In this document: positions 34,617 through 42,440 of the stretch, piece by piece
How positions within the stretch are numbered: position 1 is the stretch's first letter
Layout of the letters: each line of letters opens with the position of its first letter
From: Actinomycetota bacterium
GTDB taxonomy: Bacteria; Actinomycetota; Acidimicrobiia; Acidimicrobiales; Ilumatobacteraceae
NCBI GenBank assembly: GCA_007279905.1
Contig: QYPH01000001.1
Location: forward strand, 1-53,096
Length of the DNA stretch: 53,096 nt
Reading direction: 5' to 3'
The notes under the pieces: generated by a model
The model's input: the letters and a program-made list of their open reading frames with translations, nothing else
Told to the model about the DNA's origin: nothing
Databases searched by the model: none
Position numbers and translations under genes: made by a program

Positions 34617-34622
34617 TAGCCT
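34617..34622 (+). promoter_or_regulatory. Candidate -10 box (TAGCCT) for era
   Basis: TAGCCT lies 7 nt before the ATG at 34630. This spacing supports the ATG over the TTG at 34627 as the start. Confidence 0.4.
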
Positions 34623-34629
34623 GTACTTG

Positions 34630-35469
34630 ATGCGATCTGGATTTGTCTCTTTTGTTGGTCGGCCGAATGTGGGTAAGTCAACATTGCTGAATGCGATCTG
34701 TGGCAAAAAGGTCAGCATCGTTTCCGATAAGCCACAAACCACAAGAAATCGAATTCGTGGCGTTCTCACAACTGCTGAGACCCAACTTATTTTTGTGGAC
34801 ACTCCAGGTATCCACAAGGCAGTCAGCGCTCTAGGCGAGCGCGTCAATGCAACTGCAATCGAATCGACCAAAGACGTTGACGTGGTGTGTCTCGTTATCG
34901 ATGCAACACAAACATTTGGAACCGGTGATAAATATGTCAGTAATCACATCGACATGTCAAAGGCTGTGGTGATCTTGAACAAGATCGACCGAGCCGAACC
35001 CGCCAAGATTCTTAAACAATTGCAGGCGTTGTCGTCACTTGGCGCAGCCGAGTATTTTCCTATCAGTGCCAAGACAGGTGATGGCGTTGCGGAATTGACT
35101 GCATATTTGGCAACTCGCATGCCAGAAGGTGAATTGTTGTATCCAGCCGAGATGATCACCGAGACACCAGACAGTGTGTGGATTGCCGAGTTGGTTCGTG
35201 AACAGTTGCTTGAAAACACCCATGAAGAACTTCCATATTCAATTGCAACTCGAGTCACCGAATACGAGCCTCCCAGAATTCGTTGCGAGATCGTTGTCGA
35301 GCGTGAAAGCCAAAAGGGAATGGTCATTGGCAAGAATGGTGCAATGCTGAAAATCGTTGGCACCAATGTGAGACGACAACTGCCATCGGGAACATTTCTC
35401 GAGCTTGCGGTGGTCGTTGATAAAAATTGGCAACAACGCCCAGAGCGCGTGGAGCGATTGGGCTACTAA
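34630..35469 (+). CDS. era: GTPase Era
   Basis: A 279-residue Era GTPase. G1 is GRPNVGKST, G3 DTPG, G4 NKID and G5 SAK, followed by the C-terminal KH domain with KGMVIGKNGAMLKIVGTNVR. Era binds the 3-prime end of 16S rRNA and aids 30S assembly, functionally linked to YbeY. In many actinobacteria era directly follows phoH-ybeY-CNNM; here those genes are 12 kb upstream. The ATG at 34630 is preferred. Confidence 0.95.
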   Translation: MRSGFVSFVGRPNVGKSTLLNAICGKKVSIVSDKPQTTRNRIRGVLTTAETQLIFVDTPGIHKAVSALGERVNATAIESTKDVDVVCLVIDATQTFGTGDKYVSNHIDMSKAVVILNKIDRAEPAKILKQLQALSSLGAAEYFPISAKTGDGVAELTAYLATRMPEGELLYPAEMITETPDSVWIAELVREQLLENTHEELPYSIATRVTEYEPPRIRCEIVVERESQKGMVIGKNGAMLKIVGTNVRRQLPSGTFLELAVVVDKNWQQRPERVERLGY

Positions 35470-35497
35470 AAACTCAACGGGTGAGATACACGCGTTC

Positions 35498-36148
35498 TTA
35501 TTGCTCACTAATGAGCAGCGAATAATCGTCATACGTAACGGGCACTCCACTGGCAACTGAGTCGCCGCGGCCGCGCGGAACAGAAATAAGTTTGCCTTCC
35601 ACGCTAAACAGAACCTGACCCACGCCAGGTCGACTTGTCAGCGTGAGAACGATTTGGGCGATAGCCAATTTTTGATCCAGTCCAGAAAGCGAATCCAGAA
35701 ATGCTCGTGTGGCGTCAACGCGCGCAACACCTCGTATCACGTCAACTGTCGCTGCAAAGCTCGCAGGCAGTGCAGACCGCAGGCCCACGTACTCTGGGCT
35801 GCTATTTGGCCCTTCAACCAATGAAGACAACGCCTGGGCGGGTGAGGCAGGGCTGGCAACATTGCGTTGGACTCTGGTGATCTTGAGGTTGGAGATGAAA
35901 AACAAGTCGATGGGTTCAGAAACCGCGATAGGCGCTGTGTCGTCGCTTGGGGAGAGTGCAAGTGTCGTCGTGGTCTCGGGAATGGTTGTTTGTGGTTCGT
36001 TGAGCCCAAACGGAATATCGGACGGAGCTACTTTTTGATATGAGCCGTCGCTCGGAACAGCACACGACGAGACGAACAGGACGACAAAAAGAATGGCGCA
36101 AGAAAAGACATGTAATTTGCGCTGATACAAGCTGTCGTGACGTTTCAT
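35498..36148 (-). CDS. GerMN-domain lipoprotein (short LpqB-like)
   Basis: A 216-residue predicted lipoprotein. The signal peptide ends in VSSC with Cys29, and a Thr/Pro-rich linker (IPETTTTLALSPSDD) leads to a GerMN-type domain from about residue 80 (PIDLFFISNLKITRVQ, a helix with SPAQALSSLVEGP, then GVARVDATRAFLDSL). GerMN domains occur in GerM and in LpqB, the lipoprotein partner of the MtrAB system. This one has a single GerMN domain and no beta-propeller, unlike the roughly 580-residue LpqB. Its ATG overlaps the stop of the histidine kinase gene (ATGA), so the two are made together. Confidence 0.8.
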   Translation of the reverse strand: MKRHDSLYQRKLHVFSCAILFVVLFVSSCAVPSDGSYQKVAPSDIPFGLNEPQTTIPETTTTLALSPSDDTAPIAVSEPIDLFFISNLKITRVQRNVASPASPAQALSSLVEGPNSSPEYVGLRSALPASFAATVDVIRGVARVDATRAFLDSLSGLDQKLAIAQIVLTLTSRPGVGQVLFSVEGKLISVPRGRGDSVASGVPVTYDDYSLLISEQ

Positions 36149-37584
36149 AGCGATGCCATTCTTTTGATGGTGACCACGAACTTCGCACCTCCTGTTGGCG
36201 AGTCCTCGACATGGGCTGTGCCCCCGAGTGCGCGTGCGTGTTCCTGCACAATCGCTAAGCCGAGTCCGCTACCGGTCGACATTCGGGCTGCAGTTCCGCG
36301 TGCAAAGCGCTCAAAGATGCGATGGCGTTCGCTGAGTGCAATACCTTGACCGGAATCCTCGACACTGAGCACAAAGAATTCGGCATTCTTGCCAAGGTTT
36401 ACGAGCTTCGCACCACCACCGTGGTCGCGCGCATTCTCGAGCAGGTTGACCAGGATCCGCTCGATACGTCTGCGGTCGACAAGTGTTTCGTCGTCGGGTA
36501 GGCCAGTATTGCCAACTTCGCCAATTCCGGTACGCAGAGGTATCGATTGAACAAAGGGAATACCATCAAAGGCGTATCGCGACATGATGCGCTTGATCAA
36601 GTCGCCCATGTGCACGCTTTCAAGATTATTTTCACTCGCGCCTGCATCCAGTCGAGAGAGTTCGAGCAAATCTATGACGGTTCTGTCAAAACGTTTGACT
36701 TGTGACGAAAGAATATCGATGGCTTCTTTGTTGCGGTCAGAGAATTCGTCGCGCTTCGAAACGAGTACGGCGACTGCAGCACCGAGTGCGGTGACGGGAG
36801 ATCGCAATTCGTGACTCACGTCGCTTGCAAAACGCTGTTCTCGCTCAATTCGAGATTGCACTGCATCAGCCATGTCGTTGAATGATGTCACCAGCCGTTC
36901 GAGATCAGGATCGGTTTCAACATCGAGTCTGGTGTCGAGTCCACCAGTTGCAATTTCGTCTGCGGCGACGGTTACTCGCCTCAGTGGTCGCAACACGCTT
37001 CTGCTCGTGGTCAATCCCAGAATTGCGGCGGCGATGGTGATCAGAATTACTCCGATCAGCAGTGTGGTTTGAATAGTGCCAAGCGTTGTTGCTACATCAC
37101 CGAGCGGAAACGCTTCGAAGTATTGAGCGCGAACAGAAGGTATTGAGACACCTATTGCCTCGTAGGGCTCCGAGTTAAAAGTAAATCTCTGTCTGCCCGT
37201 AGAGCCTTGCAAAGTCTTGCGAACGAGTTCGCTCGGCAAGTTTGACTGCGTAAATTTGAGCGGCTCTTGTGCGTAAAAGAATTCGCTGTCAAACTCTGTC
37301 GCGTCAAGGTGCAACACCGCATACCCTCCTCGTTCGCTGCGGATGTTTGCAATGAGTTGATCTACATCGCTTGGGTTCTCGGCAAACAGTGTGCGAACTA
37401 GCTGTGCATTGTTAAATGCCTGACGCTTTGCTACTTCGCTGCGCTGACTCAGCAAATATGAACGCGTGCTCGCGAAGGTGACAACGCTCAAGGCAAGTGC
37501 TGCAGCCAAGGCTCCGAAACTAAAAAACAAAACCATTCGACCACGAAGTCCGAAGAGACTTGGAAAGAGCGGCTTAGCTTTCAC
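36145..37584 (-). CDS. Two-component sensor histidine kinase (MtrB-like)
   Basis: A 479-residue membrane kinase. TM1 is at about residues 15-35, a periplasmic loop of about 130 residues follows, TM2 is at about 172-195, then a HAMP domain. The H-box is FASDVSHELRSPVTALGAAV with the phosphorylated His, the N-box LVNLLENARDHGGG, then SVEDSGQGI and GSGLGLAIVQEHARALGG. The GTG start at 37584 precedes a charged N-terminus. It is coupled to the GerMN lipoprotein gene, like mtrB-lpqB, while the likely response regulator is divergent at 37752. Confidence 0.92.
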   Translation of the reverse strand: MKAKPLFPSLFGLRGRMVLFFSFGALAAALALSVVTFASTRSYLLSQRSEVAKRQAFNNAQLVRTLFAENPSDVDQLIANIRSERGGYAVLHLDATEFDSEFFYAQEPLKFTQSNLPSELVRKTLQGSTGRQRFTFNSEPYEAIGVSIPSVRAQYFEAFPLGDVATTLGTIQTTLLIGVILITIAAAILGLTTSRSVLRPLRRVTVAADEIATGGLDTRLDVETDPDLERLVTSFNDMADAVQSRIEREQRFASDVSHELRSPVTALGAAVAVLVSKRDEFSDRNKEAIDILSSQVKRFDRTVIDLLELSRLDAGASENNLESVHMGDLIKRIMSRYAFDGIPFVQSIPLRTGIGEVGNTGLPDDETLVDRRRIERILVNLLENARDHGGGAKLVNLGKNAEFFVLSVEDSGQGIALSERHRIFERFARGTAARMSTGSGLGLAIVQEHARALGGTAHVEDSPTGGAKFVVTIKRMASL

Positions 37585-37600
37585 TCCATAAGCATGGCAC

Positions 37601-37640
37601 CAAGAGGGGGAGATCCGAACCGGTGGGGATCAAGGGGGAG
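37601..37640. repeat. Direct G-rich repeats in the kinase/regulator divergent spacer
   Basis: The 167-nt spacer between the kinase and regulator genes holds CAAGAGGGGGAG (37601-37612) and CAAGGGGGAG (37631-37640), 30 nt apart. Repeats placed between a divergent kinase and regulator gene are candidate regulator-binding sites. No clear hairpin or strong -10 box was identified in the spacer. Confidence 0.3.
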
Positions 37641-37751
37641 CATGATCGCCCACCAGTTCGATATATGCAGTGTCGTGGATTGATTTGACGCATTGGCGCG
37701 AATTTTGTGCGATTTTGGTAACAATTTGCCAACTTGAGGCAGACTGCACGG

Positions 37752-38447
37752 ATGCATTCATTGCTCTTTATCGAAGATGATGCGGCGATCAGAACGGCTT
37801 TGCGACTGGCACTCGAGGATGAGGGTTATGTGGTGGTGGAGGCCAAGGATGGGGCAGATGGAGTCCAGAAATTTCTGGAGATGACTCCAGATCTGGTTTT
37901 GCTCGATCTGCGACTGCCCGACATTTCGGGTTTTGAGGTATGCCGGCAGTTGAGACATCTCTCAATCGTTCCGATCATTATGGTGACTGCACAAACCGAC
38001 ACTCACGACTTGGTTGCAGGGCTCGAAGCTGGTGCAGATGACTATGTGACTAAGCCCGTCGTAGCAAAAGAATTGGCAGCACGCATCCGTGCAGCGCTAC
38101 GGCGCACTCACTTGGTTGAAACTAGTGGAGCCGTTGATTCAATAACTATCTGGAGATTTGGAGACGTTGAACTCAATCGTGAACTGAGCGTCGTGTCGAA
38201 GGCTGGAAAAGAATTGAGCCTCACCAAAACGGAATTTAGTTTGCTCTGCGAATTTGCTGATCATCCAGGAATGGTGATGTCTCGCGATCAGTTATTAGAG
38301 CGAGTATGGGGTTATGAATATCTTGGCGACTCGCGATTGGTGGATGCTCACATTCGTCGATTGCGAGTAAAGATCGAAGACCAACCAGAAAATCCGACGA
38401 TTATTCAAACCGTGCACGGCATGGGTTACAGGCTGATCGCTAAGTAA
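37752..38447 (+). CDS. OmpR/PhoB-family response regulator
   Basis: A 231-residue regulator. The receiver domain has the acidic pair EDD at residues 8-10, the phosphoacceptor Asp52 in DLVLLDLRLPDISG, and the conserved Lys in DYVTKPV. The C-terminal winged helix includes LTKTEFSLLCEFADHPGMVM, RDQLLERVWGYEY, VDAHIRRLRVKIE and TVHGMGYRL. It probably pairs with the divergent kinase at 36145. I prefer the ATG at 37752 over an upstream in-frame TTG. The 3-prime end overlaps the convergent DinG-like gene by 8 nt. Confidence 0.92.
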   Translation: MHSLLFIEDDAAIRTALRLALEDEGYVVVEAKDGADGVQKFLEMTPDLVLLDLRLPDISGFEVCRQLRHLSIVPIIMVTAQTDTHDLVAGLEAGADDYVTKPVVAKELAARIRAALRRTHLVETSGAVDSITIWRFGDVELNRELSVVSKAGKELSLTKTEFSLLCEFADHPGMVMSRDQLLERVWGYEYLGDSRLVDAHIRRLRVKIEDQPENPTIIQTVHGMGYRLIAK

Positions 38448-40335
38448 GGCTGCGCAAGAAAGATTCTGCTTCTTCTCTGTCAACTGTTCGTGGCATTGGG
38501 GGCAATGTTGCCACGATTGTTTTGCCGTAACCCTTTGTTGCGAGTCGTGGATCGAGGATAGCCACGACTCCGCGATCGGTCTGAGTACGAATGAGCCGAC
38601 CAGATGCTTGAGATAACTGAGTGGCAGCGATTGGAATGTCGATCTCGCTGAAAAAATGGCGACCGATCACATCGCGCCGAGCGCTCAGCAGCGGGTCGTC
38701 GGGCCGAGGAAAAGGAATCTTGTCAATGATCACGAGGCTGAGTGTGCGACCAGGCACATCAACGCCTTGGAAGAAACCAGCAGTTGCAAAGAGGCACGAT
38801 GACTCTTCTTGGCTGAATGCATTGATGAGCGCCATCTTTGGTAGATCGTCCTGTCGCAAGATGGTGAACGGAAGTCGCTGAGACATTTCATCTGCTGCGA
38901 GATTCAGAGCGCGGTAGGTCGTGAATAGTGCGAGTGTTCGTCCGCCTGCTGCCGAGATGAGTCGTTCAATCTCGTCGTGCAGTGCATTATCTCGCAATGG
39001 GCTGTTTGGCTCGGGCAAATGCTTGGCGCAGTACAACAGACTTTGCTCATAATCGAATGGGCTACCGACATCAATGACGTCTACCGAACTTTCTTCGAGA
39101 CCAATGCGGTTTGGCAGGGAGAGTGGAATCGTTGCGCTGGTCAATATTGCGGTTCGTTGGTTCCAAACATTTTCGATCAATGATGGACCTACATCGAGTG
39201 GAGCAATCTCCAATACAGGACGGTCTCGAGAACCACTCACGAATGCAACGCGTCCATTGAGCGCCATCAAGCAGATATCGATTGATTCGATAAGTCTTGT
39301 CGACAACGTTTGTGCCCGAAGCGCGCGTTGTTTTACCGACTCATCTTTGCTGCTGATGGTGCGCAGGGTTTCCAGTGCAGAGTCAACCTTGAGTCTGAGC
39401 TTGATCAATTCATTCTGGATGTCATCTGGAAGAGGTGTCGGAAGTCTCTTATCGACGTGTGGGGAAAGGAGCGCATGGAGATCGTTTGCGATCTGATTGA
39501 GAGAACCACTCATGGCGTCATCGCGGATGATGGATCGCATTGATGAGGCAACAGCGTTCACTCGACCTGGTCCAATTTCGGTGCTCACTGATGCACTAAT
39601 GACATCTTCAAGTTGGTGCGCTTCATCAAAGACAACAACTTCGTGTTCTGGCAACAATGCGCCGCCGGTCGCGATATGTAAACCGTAAATATGCGTATTG
39701 ACCACAATGACGTCGGCAACTGCTGCCTTGTCACGTGCACGCTCGGTGAAACATCTCGAGCCTGCAGGACATCGTGTCGCTCCTGGACATTCATCGCTCC
39801 CAACACTGACCATGCGCCATGCTTGATCGCTCGGACTCCAGGTGAGATCTCCTTGGTCGCCAGTGTCTGTTTCGCTAGCCCAATCGGTGAGGCGTTGCAC
39901 TTCTTTAGTGATCTTGACTGGCACCGATTCGAGATCAAGTTTTGCTTGCTTGGGCGCGCAAACTTCATCGACACGTTGCGCACAGATGTAGTTGCTTCGC
40001 CCCTTGAGCACCGCCCACGAAATGTGGCGGTTGAGTGCCTTGCCCAATACTTCTGTAAGCAGTGGCAGATCGTTTGCGGCGAGTTGGTCTTGTAGGGCTT
40101 TGGTGTACGTGGAGACAACAATGCGCTTGCCAGAAGCGATGAGTGGAACAAGATACCCAAGGGTCTTGCCCGTACCTGTTCCGGCTTGCACGATGAGATG
40201 ACGATTCTTCTCGACTGCAATGGCGATCGCTGCGGCCATCTCGTTTTGTCCCTGACGCTCTTCAACTTGTGGAAGAGCCGACGTCACTTGGTGAAGCAGT
40301 GCGAGTGTGTCTCGCTGAATTTGTTTGTCACTCAC
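38440..40335 (-). CDS. DinG/XPD-like Fe-S ATP-dependent helicase
   Basis: A 631-residue superfamily 2 helicase. Walker A is AGTGTGKTLGYLVPL (about residues 52-66), the DEAH box is VVFDEAHQLEDVI, and motif VI is QASGRLIRTQTDRG. Between them, Cys residues in SNYICAQRVDEVCAPK and CPGATRCPAGSRCF are the likely 4Fe-4S ligands of XPD/DinG helicases. It probably unwinds DNA or D/R-loops during repair. The GTG at 40335 overlaps the TGA of uppS (GTGA); the much longer open frame upstream lies inside uppS. Confidence 0.9.
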   Translation of the reverse strand: MSDKQIQRDTLALLHQVTSALPQVEERQGQNEMAAAIAIAVEKNRHLIVQAGTGTGKTLGYLVPLIASGKRIVVSTYTKALQDQLAANDLPLLTEVLGKALNRHISWAVLKGRSNYICAQRVDEVCAPKQAKLDLESVPVKITKEVQRLTDWASETDTGDQGDLTWSPSDQAWRMVSVGSDECPGATRCPAGSRCFTERARDKAAVADVIVVNTHIYGLHIATGGALLPEHEVVVFDEAHQLEDVISASVSTEIGPGRVNAVASSMRSIIRDDAMSGSLNQIANDLHALLSPHVDKRLPTPLPDDIQNELIKLRLKVDSALETLRTISSKDESVKQRALRAQTLSTRLIESIDICLMALNGRVAFVSGSRDRPVLEIAPLDVGPSLIENVWNQRTAILTSATIPLSLPNRIGLEESSVDVIDVGSPFDYEQSLLYCAKHLPEPNSPLRDNALHDEIERLISAAGGRTLALFTTYRALNLAADEMSQRLPFTILRQDDLPKMALINAFSQEESSCLFATAGFFQGVDVPGRTLSLVIIDKIPFPRPDDPLLSARRDVIGRHFFSEIDIPIAATQLSQASGRLIRTQTDRGVVAILDPRLATKGYGKTIVATLPPMPRTVDREEAESFLRSLT

Positions 40336-41012
40336 TTGTGTAAGAGCGCCAATGCTGAATCGAATTCTTTTGCATCGAGGTCTGGCCAGGAGCGTTCGGT
40401 GAAAAACACCTGAGCGTTTGCAATCTGCCACAACATAAAGTTAGAAATACGGCTTTCGCCAGATGTGCGTATGAGCAGATCCACATTTGGCAGTTCGGGA
40501 CTGTAGAGGTGCGATTGCACGGCTTCTTGGGTAATCGGTTCGCTTGCACTGATGCAGAGTTGTGCAGCGCGCAAAAGTTCGGCTCTGCTTCCATAGTCGA
40601 AGGCAACGGTGAGAACCATGCCGGTGTTCGACGCTGTATCAGCAATGGCTTGTCGAATTGCCCGCTGCACGAATGCGGGAGTGCGTGCACCTGCCTCGTT
40701 AAATGGTCGACCAATCCAATTGATTCGGACATTGTTGGCGTTGAGCTCTTCGACACGACCGAAAAGGCGCTTGTGTAGCGACAGAATATGGCGAACCTCG
40801 GCTTTCGGTCGCACCCAATTCTCGGTCGAGAATCCAAAAACGGTGAGATAGGAAACACCTCGTGCGCAAGCAATTCGAACTACTTCGGCCAAATTCTCTT
40901 CGCCTGCAGTGTGACCTGCGGTGCGGGGCAAGCCGCGCCGCCTTGCCCAGCGACCATTGCCATCCATGATGCAGGCCACATGGAGTCCGGTAGCAGGAAG
41001 AGTCGCATTCAT
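40332..41012 (-). CDS. uppS: Cis-prenyltransferase (UppS) lacking the C-terminal RxG motif
   Basis: A 226-residue cis-prenyltransferase. It has the catalytic motif CIMDGNGRWARRRG with the essential Asp, TVFGFSTENWVRP, AFDYGSRAELLRAA and the diphosphate-binding LLIRTSGESRISNF. It should build the C55 (or similar) polyprenyl diphosphate carrier for cell-wall synthesis at the membrane. It ends at DLDAKEFDSALALLHK, just before the YxxRxRRFG tail of homomeric enzymes, whose RxG contacts the partner active site. dinG begins there, and I see no frameshifted tail. The ATG at 41012 (TACGAT 10 nt upstream) is chosen; an ATG at 41024 is possible. Confidence 0.88.
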   Translation of the reverse strand: MNATLPATGLHVACIMDGNGRWARRRGLPRTAGHTAGEENLAEVVRIACARGVSYLTVFGFSTENWVRPKAEVRHILSLHKRLFGRVEELNANNVRINWIGRPFNEAGARTPAFVQRAIRQAIADTASNTGMVLTVAFDYGSRAELLRAAQLCISASEPITQEAVQSHLYSPELPNVDLLIRTSGESRISNFMLWQIANAQVFFTERSWPDLDAKEFDSALALLHK

Positions 41013-41022
41013 TGGAAGCACC

Positions 41023-41028
41023 ATCGTA
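41023..41028 (-). promoter_or_regulatory. Candidate -10 box (TACGAT) for uppS
   Basis: On the minus strand TACGAT is followed by 10 nt and the ATG at 41012. It lies in the 39-nt divergent spacer with the UppS-like gene and overlaps the alternative ATG at 41024. Confidence 0.25.
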
Positions 41029-41039
41029 AGGCTTCATGC

Positions 41040-41045
41040 GACAAT
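41040..41045 (+). promoter_or_regulatory. Candidate -10 box (GACAAT) for the UppS-like gene
   Basis: GACAAT lies 6 nt before the ATG at 41052, as it does before menA. A GAGGG sequence directly before the ATG is too close to be a standard ribosome binding site. Confidence 0.3.
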
Positions 41046-41051
41046 AGAGGG

Positions 41052-41657
41052 ATGGCCAAGAGACCTGCGAGCACACCTGCTGCCCAGACAGAGAATTCAG
41101 GTGGCCTCGCGCATGTGCTGGTGTGTGGTGGCACAACGTTTGAGTGGTCAGATGCAAGTGCCCAAGGGTGGAAGTCTCAACTTGACACTCTTGTCGCATC
41201 GGTACACGAGTCTGGGGCTAGGTGGATGACGGTTTGTCCTTACGCAGGCGACGCAGGGTTGGAAGACATCATTGCGACAAAAGTGTTGCAAGCATGCGGT
41301 GGTCAACGAGTCGGAAACAGGATTTCGTTTATAGCCCAAGATGGCTTGGTAGTTGTCGTCGACATGTGTGCCGATGGTCGCGAAAGATTTGCAAGATCTG
41401 TTGCTTGGCTCAAAGCAAAAAACTTAGATGAAGCAAAATTGCGCGCAGCAATGCTTCCGCCAGGGTTCGCTGATCCCGATTTGATTCTCATATTTGGATC
41501 TCCAACACGGATTCCGCCCAGTTTGATGTGGGAGTTGAGCTATAGCGAATTGGTTTTCTTAGATGTGTCGTGGCGTAAATGCAATGTCGAACATGTGCAG
41601 ATGGCCATCGATGACTTTCAACGCAGAGACAGACGTTTTGGTGGCGTCGATTCGTGA
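41052..41657 (+). CDS. Non-catalytic UppS paralogue with terminal RRFGG (NgBR/Nus1-like)
   Basis: A 201-residue protein that aligns by eye with UppS. The region around HVLVCGGTTFEWS replaces the catalytic HVACIMDGNGRWA, so the essential Asp is gone. LILIFGSPTRIPPSLMWELS replaces LLIRTSGESRISNFMLWQIA, so the first diphosphate-binding Arg is lost. LVFLDVSWRKCNVEHVQMA and the terminus QRRDRRFGG match classical UppS, with RFG at residues 195-197. It is shorter in the middle. The pattern matches the NgBR/Nus1 subunit of eukaryotic cis-prenyltransferase, and the neighbouring UppS lacks exactly this tail. It is divergent from uppS by 39 nt and coupled to recO by a GTGA overlap. A decaying paralogue is the alternative, but the frame is intact. 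Confidence 0.75.
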   Translation: MAKRPASTPAAQTENSGGLAHVLVCGGTTFEWSDASAQGWKSQLDTLVASVHESGARWMTVCPYAGDAGLEDIIATKVLQACGGQRVGNRISFIAQDGLVVVVDMCADGRERFARSVAWLKAKNLDEAKLRAAMLPPGFADPDLILIFGSPTRIPPSLMWELSYSELVFLDVSWRKCNVEHVQMAIDDFQRRDRRFGGVDS

Positions 41658-42370
41658 GTTTGTATAGCGACAAGGGTGTGGTGCTTCGCACCTACAAACT
41701 GGGCGAGGCCGATCGCATCGTGGTGATCATGACGCAGAATCACGGCAAAGTGCGCGCCGTCGCAAAGGGTATTCGTAAAACAAAATCAAAAATTGGTGCG
41801 CGACTTGAAGTGCTCAGCCATGTCGAGGTGTTGTTGTATAAAGGCAAAGAACTCGACATCGTTAATCAGGTCGAACTTATTGAATCGTCTGCACCATTGC
41901 ACGCCGACTTAGATCGACTCACTCAAGGGCTCTCGATGTTGGAGGCTGTCGACATGATTGCCGATGACCGCCAACCTTCGCCGCACCTTTACCGGATGCT
42001 CGTTGGAGCACTCAATGCGCTCGCGCACCAAGCATCGCCATTGGTGCTTGCTGCGTTTTATTGGAAACTGCTTGCCGCAGAAGGCGTGTGCCCACAAATG
42101 GAACGGTGTGTTTCGTGCAATTCGACAGGCCCGCTCGTTGCATTCGACATGATCCAAGGGGGAGTTCAGTGCAAAGAGTGCAGGACTGGTGTATCGATCA
42201 GTGCTCGTGCGATCGAACTTTTGCAACAGGTTTTAGGCGGACAACTCAATTTTGCGCTGGCTCAAGATGCATCTCCTGCAACAGCCGAGATCACTCACTT
42301 GGCAACGCACTCGATGGAACACCATATTGAACGGCGACTTCGTTCGGTGGCGATGTTTGAGCGGGGTTAA
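41654..42370 (+). CDS. recO: DNA repair protein RecO
   Basis: A 238-residue RecO. The N-terminal OB fold contains YSDKGVVLRTYKLGEADRIV and GKVRAVAKGIRKTKSK, the centre is helical, and a zinc site is visible as CVSCNSTGP and CKECRTG. RecO helps load RecA on SSB-coated DNA in RecFOR repair. The GTG start overlaps the stop of the UppS-like gene, so the two share a transcript. Confidence 0.93.
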   Translation: MSLYSDKGVVLRTYKLGEADRIVVIMTQNHGKVRAVAKGIRKTKSKIGARLEVLSHVEVLLYKGKELDIVNQVELIESSAPLHADLDRLTQGLSMLEAVDMIADDRQPSPHLYRMLVGALNALAHQASPLVLAAFYWKLLAAEGVCPQMERCVSCNSTGPLVAFDMIQGGVQCKECRTGVSISARAIELLQQVLGGQLNFALAQDASPATAEITHLATHSMEHHIERRLRSVAMFERG

Positions 42371-42428
42371 CGCGCGCGACTAACGCGGGTGCCTATTGCG
42401 CGTACCTCTTTTGCGAACTGTCGCGTTG

Positions 42429-42434
42429 TAGTCT
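42429..42434 (+). promoter_or_regulatory. Candidate -10 box (TAGTCT) for glyS
   Basis: TAGTCT lies 6 nt before the ATG at 42441 in the 70-nt gap after recO. TTGCGA further upstream could be a -35 element, though weakly supported. Confidence 0.4.
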
Positions 42435-42440
42435 GTATCA

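Noticed and set aside
39585-40265. Minus-strand 226-codon frame inside the DinG-like helicase
   Set aside because: It is in another frame on the same strand as the conserved helicase motifs and has no motif of its own.
40290-40335. UppS C-terminus lost by frameshift, with RRFGG encoded in another frame
   Set aside because: The minus-strand sequence after the stop has no RRFGG-like coding in any frame that I can read, and dinG starts at the uppS stop codon.
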